Assembly (NCBI RefSeq): GCF_013284035.1
Contig: NZ_CP054141.1
Coordinates: forward strand, 1,116,001 to 1,180,000
Source: Flavobacterium sp. M31R6
GTDB lineage: Bacteria; Bacteroidota; Bacteroidia; Flavobacteriales; Flavobacteriaceae
Direction of reading: 5' to 3'
Length of the DNA: 64,000 nt
Part shown: one piece after another, positions 35,406-44,400 of the stretch
Numbering within the stretch: position 1 is the first letter of the stretch
Layout: each line of letters begins with the position of its first letter
Program-made: the position numbers and the translations under genes
Notes under the pieces: generated by a model
The model's database searches: none
What the model saw: the letters and a program-made list of their open reading frames with translations, nothing else
What the model was told of the DNA's origin: nothing

Positions 35406-38400
35406 ATGACGAACTTTACTTTCAAAAGGCTTAACCTTATTAAGCCATTGTTAATTGTTGCTTTATTTTTATTCAGTAGTCATACTGTTTTTTCTCAATT
35501 TTACACGAAACACTATGTAGCTCCGGCACCATGGCAATACTTTAGTAAGGCTAATGAAATTATCATAGCTACAAATTCTACTACTACTGTAAATATAGCT
35601 TTGAAAAAAAGTGATGGTACTTTAATAACGAATTTAACGGCAATTAAAGGGACGCCAGCAGTTTATAGATTTTCAGGCCTTCCAAGTGCTTTAGGTGTTC
35701 ATCCTTTTAATACAATTGTAAATGCAGCAGGACTAATAATAACTAGTGATGGTCCTACTTCAGTTAATTTAAGAAATGTGGCCTCAGATAATTTAGGTTC
35801 TGATGGAACTGATGCTAATATAAAAGGGAATGCATCGTTAACAAGTTTTGGTGATGCAGGAATTGGGGTACGTTATAGAATTGGGTATTACAGAGATGGA
35901 AGTTTGGCGGGTACGGAAAAGCCGACTTACAGTATAATGGCTATAAATAATGGCACAACAATAAAATTAAATGGCGTCGTTTTAACGACATTAAATGCAG
36001 GTGAGAGTTATTTGTTTCAGGCAGCTATAGGTTCTTTGGTGGAGTCTTCTAGTGGGACAGTTATGAATACTTCAGCAAGACTCGATGCGCCAGGGGGCTG
36101 TGGAGACGGAGCTTTTGATCAGATACCACCGGAATCTGTTTTGGGTGCTGAATATTTTATAGAAAGAGGTAAAGGAAATGATACTGCCGAGCAAACAACG
36201 GTAGTTGCTATAAAGGCCAATACGGTATTAACCATTAATACATTTTCAACAACTGGAACTTTGACGGGTACAGTAACTACCACTCTTGTGAATGCAGGAG
36301 ATTTTTACACATTTAAAAATGGAGTTTCCAATACTCCATTTACCGCAACAAGAGTTTCCTCAACAGAAAATGTAGCTGTTTATTCAGGTACTGCACAATC
36401 TTGTGAGGTGGATATTTCAGTAATTGCTCCGGTATCTGCCTGTGGAGGCTCAAACTTTATAGAGACCAAAAAATTTAGAGCTTATAATTCTGCTACTTCT
36501 TTACCTTATTTTGGATATGTCCTTTTGAAAGACGCAACAGCTGTTGTTGATGTTAATGGGGTTAATATTGAAACTCTTGCAGGGGCAAGATATCAATTAG
36601 GTACAACTGGATGGTATTTAATAAATTTTACGGATACACAAATAAGTAGTCCTGATATAATTTCGGTTTCAAGTTCGGCTAAGTTGACCGTTTCTATTGT
36701 ACAGCAAGGAGGAGGGTTTTCTATGGCAGGTTTTTTCTCGAATTTTGCACAACAGCCAGATGATCCTACTTTGACTTATATTTCAGGAGGTGGATGTACT
36801 AATAATTCGGCAATTTTATCTACACCATCTGGATTTGCTCCTTATCAATGGTATTATAATGGAGTTGCTATTTCAGGAGAAACTTCAAATACATACACAG
36901 CTACACAGACTGGTTCGTATTCAGTTGCGTCAACTTTAGTTTGCGGGTCTCTGATTCAATCAAGACCGATTATTGTTACTTTATGTACTGATCTTGAAGT
37001 ACTCAAAACAGTTGATGTTGCTAATCCTTGTGTCGGTTCAAATGTTGAATTTACAGTTAAGGTGACTAATTTAGGTCCCAATAATGCTTCTGGATTATCG
37101 GTTAACGATTTATTGCCTTCAGGCTACACATATATAAGTTCTGTTCCATCGGTTGGAACGTATAATTCAACTACAGGTATTTGGAGTATAGGTAATTTAA
37201 ATAATGCGCAGGTTATTACTTTAAAAGTTTTGTGTAAAGTAAATGCTAGCGGAGTATATTTGAATACGGCTGCTATTCCAGCAGGTAGTCAGCCAGACAG
37301 TAACACTTCAAACAATTCAGCTAGTGTATCGACTACTCCCGTTGCATTACCCACAGTTCTTTCTTTAACAGGCAGCACAATTTGCGTGTCTCCTGGCTCA
37401 AATGGCACAATAACTTCAACGACATCAGTAAGCGGAATAACTTATCAATTGTATAATTCCGGTAACGTCGCGGTACAAAGTGCTAAAGCAGGAACAGGAT
37501 CAGGATTAACATGGTCTTCATTGCCAGCCGGAAATGGTTATTATGTTGTGGCTACCAATGCTGCACTTTGTACTGCAACGAGTGGTACTGTAAATGTTTC
37601 AACAACTCCCAATCCAACAGCTCTTTCTTTAACAGGAAGTACAATTTGTGTATCTCCTGGTTCAAATGGCACAATAACTTCAACGACATCTGTAAGCGGA
37701 GTGACTTATCAATTGTATAATTCCGGTAATGTCGCGGTACAAAGCGCTAAAGCAGGAACAGGATCAGGATTAACATGGTCTTCATTGCCCGCCGGAAATG
37801 GTTATTATGTTGTGGCTACCAATGCTGCACTTTGTACTGCAACGAGTGGCACTGTAAATGTTTCAACAACTCCCAATCCAACAGCTCTTTCTTTAACAGG
37901 AAGTACAATTTGTGTATCTCCTGGTTCAAATGGCACAATAACATCAACAACATCTGTAAGCGGAGTGACTTATCAATTGTATAATTCCGGTAATGTTGCT
38001 GTACAAAGTGCTAAAGCAGGAACAGGATCAGGATTAACATGGTCTTCATTGCCAGCCGGAAATGGTTATTATGTTGTGGCTACCAATGCTGCACTTTGTA
38101 CTGCAACGAGTGGTACTGTAAATGTTTCAACAACTCCCAATCCAACAGCTCTTTCTTTAACAGGAAGTACAATTTGTGTATCTCCTGGTTCAAATGGCAC
38201 AATAATATCAACAACATCTGTAAGCGGAGTGACTTATCAATTGTATAATTTGGGTAACGTTTCTGTGCAAAGTGCTATAGCAGGAACAGGATCAGGATTA
38301 ACATGGTCTTCATTGCCCGCCGGAAATGGTTATTATGTTGTGGCTACCAATGCTGCACTTTGTACTGCAACGAGTGGCACTGTAAATGTTTCAACAACTC

Positions 38401-41400
38401 CCAATCCAACAGCTCTTTCTTTAACAGGAAGTACAATTTGTGTATCTCCTGGTTCAAATGGCACAATAACATCAACAACATCTGTAAGCGGAGTGATTTA
38501 TCAATTGTATAATTCCGGTAATGTTGCTGTACAAAGTGCTATAGCAGGAACAGGATCAGGATTAACATGGTCTTCATTGCCAGCCGGAAATGGTTATTAT
38601 GTTGTGGCTACCAATGCTGCACTTTGTACTGCAACGAGTGGTACTGTAAATGTTTCAACAACTCCTAATCCAACAGCTCTTTCTTTAACAGGAAGTACAA
38701 TTTGTGTATCTCCTGGTTCAAATGGCACAATAACATCAACAACATCTGTAAGCGGAGTGACTTATCAATTGTATAATTCGGGTAACGTTTCTGTGCAAAG
38801 TGCTATAGCAGGAACAGGATCAGGATTAACATGGTCTTCATTGCCAGCGGGAAATGGTTATTATGTTGTGGCTACCAATGCTGCACTTTGTACTGCAACG
38901 AGTGGCACTGTAAATGTTTCAACAACTCCCAATCCAACTACTGCCAGTGCAGGAGCGGACCAAATAGGAGTGACTACATGCGGACTTACTGCGGTTGTTC
39001 TTGATGCAAATACTCCTACAGTTGGTACTGGTAAATGGACTATTGTAAGTGGAACGGGTGGCTCCTTTGTTTTGGATACCAATCCAACTACAACTTTCTC
39101 AGGCATAGCAGGAACAGCTTATGTGCTGCGTTGGACAATTTCTAATGCTCCTTGTACAGACTCTGCGGATGATGTTAATGTTACTTTTAATTTGTTCCCT
39201 GCGGTTCCGACTATTGCCTCGGTTGCGCCAACATGCGCGGCAGCGGGGACAAGCACCATCAGCAATTACATTGGAACAAATACTTATACTTTCAGCCCTG
39301 CGGGTCCAACGGTGGATGCTACGGGATTGGTAAGTTCAATGGTGTTTGGCACCAGTTATACGGTTACCTCAAACAACGGAAGCTGTACTTCGGGGGCTTC
39401 GGCTTCGTTCAGCAATCTGGATAAGTTGGTTACTCCTGCGGTTCCGACTATTGCCTCGGTTGCGCCAACATGCACGGCGGCTGGGACAAGCAGTATCAGC
39501 AATTACATTGGAACAAATACTTATACTTTCAGCCCTGCGGGTCCAACGGTGGATGGTACGGGATTGGTAAGTTCAATGGTGTTTGGCACAAGCTATACGG
39601 TTACTTCAAATAACGCAAGCTGTACTTCAGGGGCTTCGGCTTCGTTCAGCAATCTGGATAAGTTGGTTACTCCTGCGGTTCCGACTATTGCCTCGGTTGC
39701 GCCAACATGCGCGGCAGCGGGGACAAGCAGTATCAGCAATTACATTGGAACAAATACTTATACTTTCAGCCCTGCGGGTCCAACGGTAGACGCCACGGGA
39801 TTGGTAAGTTCAATGGTGTTTGGCACCAGTTATACGGTTACCTCAAACAACGGAAGCTGTACTTCGGGGGCTTCGGCTTCGTTCAGCAATTTGGATAAGT
39901 TGGTTACTCCTGCGGTTCCGACTATTGCCTCGGTTGCGCCAACATGCGCGGCAGCTGGGACAAGCAGCATCAGCAATTACATTGGAACAAATACTTATAC
40001 TTTCAGTCCTGCGGGTCCAACGGTGGACGCCACGGGATTGGTAAGTTCAATGGTGTTTGGCACCAGTTATACGGTTACCTCAAACAACGGAAGCTGTACT
40101 TCAGGGGCTTCGGCTTCGTTCAGCAATCTGGATAAGTTGGTTACTCCTGCGGTTCCGACTATTGCCTCGGTTGCGCCAACATGCGCGGCAGCGGGGACAA
40201 GCAGCATCAGTAATTACATTGGAACAAATACTTATACTTTCAGCCCTGCGGGTCCAACGGTGGACGCCACGGGATTGGTAAGTTCAATGGTGTTTGGCAC
40301 CAGTTATACGGTTACCTCAAACAACGGAAGCTGTACTTCGGGGGCTTCGGCTTCGTTCAGCAATCTGGATAAGTTGGTTACTCCTGCGGTTCCGACTATT
40401 GCCTCGGTTGCGCCAACATGCGCGGCAGCTGGGACAAGCAGCATCAGTAATTACATTGGAACAAATACTTATACTTTCAGCCCTGCGGGTCCAACGGTAG
40501 ACGCCACGGGATTGGTAAGTTCAATGGTGTTTGGCACCAGTTATACGGTTACCTCAAACAACGGAAGCTGTACTTCGGGGGCTTCGGCTTCGTTCAGCAA
40601 TTTGGATAAGTTGGTTACTCCTGCGGTTCCGACTATTGCCTCGGTTGCGCCAACATGCGCGGCAGCTGGGACAAGCAGCATCAGCAATTACATTGGAACA
40701 AATACTTATACTTTCAGCCCTGCGGGTCCAACGGTGGACGCCACGGGATTGGTAAGTTCAATGGTGTTTGGCACCAGTTATACGGTTACCTCAAACAACG
40801 GAAGCTGTACTTCAGGGGCTTCGGCTTCGTTCAGCAATCTGGATAAGTTGGTTACTCCTGCGGTTCCGACTATTGCCTCGGTTGCGCCAACATGCGCGGC
40901 AGCTGGGACAAGCAGCATCAGTAATTACATTGGAACAAATACTTATACTTTCAGCCCTGCGGGTCCAACGGTGGACGCCACGGGATTGGTAAGTTCAATG
41001 GTGTTTGGCACCAGCTATACGGTTACCTCAAACAACGGAAGCTGTACTTCGGGGGCTTCGGCTTCGTTCAGCAATCTGGATAAGTTGGTTACTCCTGCGG
41101 TTCCGACTATTGCCTCGGTTGCGCCAACATGCGCGGCAGCTGGGACAAGCAGCATCAGTAATTACATTGGAACAAATACTTATACTTTTAGCCCTGCGGG
41201 TCCAACGGTGGATGCCACGGGATTGGTAAGTTCAATGGTGTTTGGCACCAGTTATACGGTTACCTCAAACAACGGAAGCTGTACTTCAGGGGCTTCGGCT
41301 TCGTTCAGCAATCTGGATAAGTTGGTTACTCCTGCGGTTCCGACTATTGCCTCGGTTGCGCCAACATGCGCGGCAGCTGGTACAAGCAGTATCAGCAATT

Positions 41401-44400
41401 ACATTGGAACAAATACTTATACTTTCAGCCCTGCGGGTCCAACGGTGGACGCCACGGGATTGGTAAGTTCAATGGTGTTTGGCACCAGTTATACGGTTAC
41501 CTCAAACAACGGAAGCTGTACTTCGGGGGCTTCGGCTTCGTTCAGCAATCTGGATAAGTTGGTTACTCCTGCGGTTCCGACTATTAGTTCAAGCAGTTCA
41601 GTTTGTTCAGGAAGCGATGCTATCTTTACAATAACAGGCACAGCAGGGAATATAGTGACCTATTCTGGAGCCGCTTCGGGCACTGCGACAATAGGAGTCG
41701 CAGGAACTGTAGATATTACAATAACAGGAATAACAACCGCCACAACATTGAATCTAACAACTGTTAGTAATGGTAGTTGTACACGTCCATTGAGTGCAAC
41801 AACTACAGTAGCGATAATACTAAGACCCGATGCTGGAACGGATGGTACTTTGACCATTTGTTCAGGTAGTACGGTAACTGCAGGACAATTATTTGCACAA
41901 TTAGGTGGAACACCAACAGCAGGAGGGATTTGGACACCGGCATTGGCGGGAGCTGGAACCTATACTTATACCGTTGCTGCTACGACACCTTGTACGGTTG
42001 ATGCGACAGCCTCGGTGGTGGTAAGTGCGCAGGCACAACCTAGTGCTGGAACTCTTTCGGGGATACAAGCTGTTTGTGTAGGAGGAAATACGACATTCAG
42101 TTCAACAGTAACAGGAGGAATTTGGACTAGCGGAGATCTTTCGAAAGCGACTGTTGATTCATTAACAGGGGTAATTACAGGATTAACTGCAGGAACAGTA
42201 ACGATTACTTATACTGTAGCGGGAACTGGAGTATGTTCAGATGTGACTGCGACAAGAGATGTTAGTGTAATTGCCTTGCCAGTTGTACCTGCAATCACAG
42301 GGGGTTCAATTAATGTATGTGCTGGTTCAGGAACAGTAACTTTCTTAAATGCTATGGCAGGGGGAACATGGTCTGTAACCAACGGTACAGGCACAGCAAG
42401 TATTACAATTGGTGGAGTTTTAACTGGACAAACAGCTGGAACGGTAACAGTAGAATACACAATGACTAACATAATTGGTTGTGCTGTCAAGCAAGCGTTT
42501 AATTTGACCATAAATGCTGCTCCAAATGCAGGTACATTATCTGGAACACAAGCTATTTGTGTAAGCGGAAGTACTACATTTAGTTCAACCGTAGCTGGTG
42601 GAAGTTGGTCTAGTAGTAATGCTTCAATAGCGACAGTAGATCCTGTAACAGGATTAATTACTGGAATCTCATCAGGAACAGCTACCATAACATATAAAGT
42701 TGTAGGAACTGGCGGGTGTCCTGATGCAACCGTTACGAGAACTGTAAGTGTTTATTCGCCGACCGTATCTTTATCAGGTTCTACAAATGTTTTAGAAAAT
42801 TCAATAGGAACGGTTGATTTAACAGCAAGTTTATCTACAATATCATATGAAGATGTTACAGTTAATTTATCGTTTACAGGTACTGCAAGTGGTCTAGATT
42901 ATAATGCATCGGGTATTTCAATTGTAATTCCTGCAGGTTCTTTGTCAGGAACAGTAAGCATTGATCCTATTGATGATAGTATATCGGAAGGGAATGAATC
43001 AGTTATTGCTAATATAACAAGTGTAGTAGGAGGTTGTGCTGTTGAAAATGGTATTCAAACGGCTACAGTAACAATATTAGATAACGAAGCCACGCCAACG
43101 GTGAGCATCAGTAACCCAACGGTTACCGAAGGAGCCAACGCGGTATTTACGGTATCGATAGACGTTGCAAGTTCAGTTGATACGGTTGTTGACGTTGTAA
43201 CGGCTACAGGCACAGCAGGAACATCGGATTACACGGCAACGACTACGACAGTAACCATCCCAGCGGGACAAACCAGCGTTACGGTAAGCGTTCCAACGAC
43301 GGACGACATTATAGATGAGCCATCGGAGAGTTTTACTTTGAACGCTACGGTGACATCAGGGAATACAAGCAATACATCGGTAGCGGGAACTGCCACTATC
43401 ACTGATAACGATGCCACGCCAACGGTGAGCATCAGTAACCCAACGGTTACCGAAGGAGTCAACGCGGTATTTACGGTATCGATAGACGTTGCTAGTTCGG
43501 TTGATACGGTTGTTGACGTTGTAACGGCCACAGGCACAGCGGGAACATCGGATTACACTGCCACCACTACGACAGTAACAATCCCAGCGGGACAAACCAG
43601 CGTAACAGTAAATGTGCCAACGACAGATGATGCAACGGATGAACCAGCAGAGAACTTTACTTTAAACGGAACAGTAACCTCAGGCAACACTAGCAATACA
43701 ACTCCATTCGGAACAGCGACAATCAATGATAACGATGCGACTCCAATGGTAAGCATCAGCAGTCCATCGGTTATCGAAGGAGCCAATGCGTTATTCACGG
43801 TATCGATAGACGTTGCAAGTTCGGTTGATACGGTTGTTGACGTTGTAACAGCTACAGGTACAGCAGGAACATCGGATTACACTGCCACCACTACAACAGT
43901 AACCATCCCAGCGGGACAAACCAGCGTAACGGTAAGCGTTCCAACGACGGACGACATTATAGATGAGCCATCGGAGAGTTTTACTTTGAACGCTACGGTG
44001 ACATCAGGGAATACAAGCAATACATCGGTAGCGGGAACGGCCACTATCACTGATAACGAAGCCACTCCAACGGTGAGCATCAGTAGCCCAACCGTTACCG
44101 AAGGAGCCAACGCGGTATTCACGGTGTCGATAGACGTTGCCAGTTCAGTAGATACAGTAATTGATATTGTAACCAATACAGGCACAGCGGGAACATCGGA
44201 TTACACGGCAACGACTACGACAGTAACGATCCCAGCGGGACAAACCAGCGTAACGGTAAGCGTTCCAACGACGGACGACATAATAGATGAACCATCGGAG
44301 AGTTTTACTTTGAACGCTACGGTGACATCAGGGAATACAAGCAATACATCGGTAGCGGGAACTGCCACTATCACTGATAACGATGCCACGCCAACGGTGA

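Noticed and set aside
37511..41557. Many open frames of 60-75 codons in other phases within the adhesin arrays
   Set aside because: They recur with exactly the period of the DNA repeats (264 and 237 bp) and only reflect the repeated sequence staying open out of frame. They have no start signals or family features.
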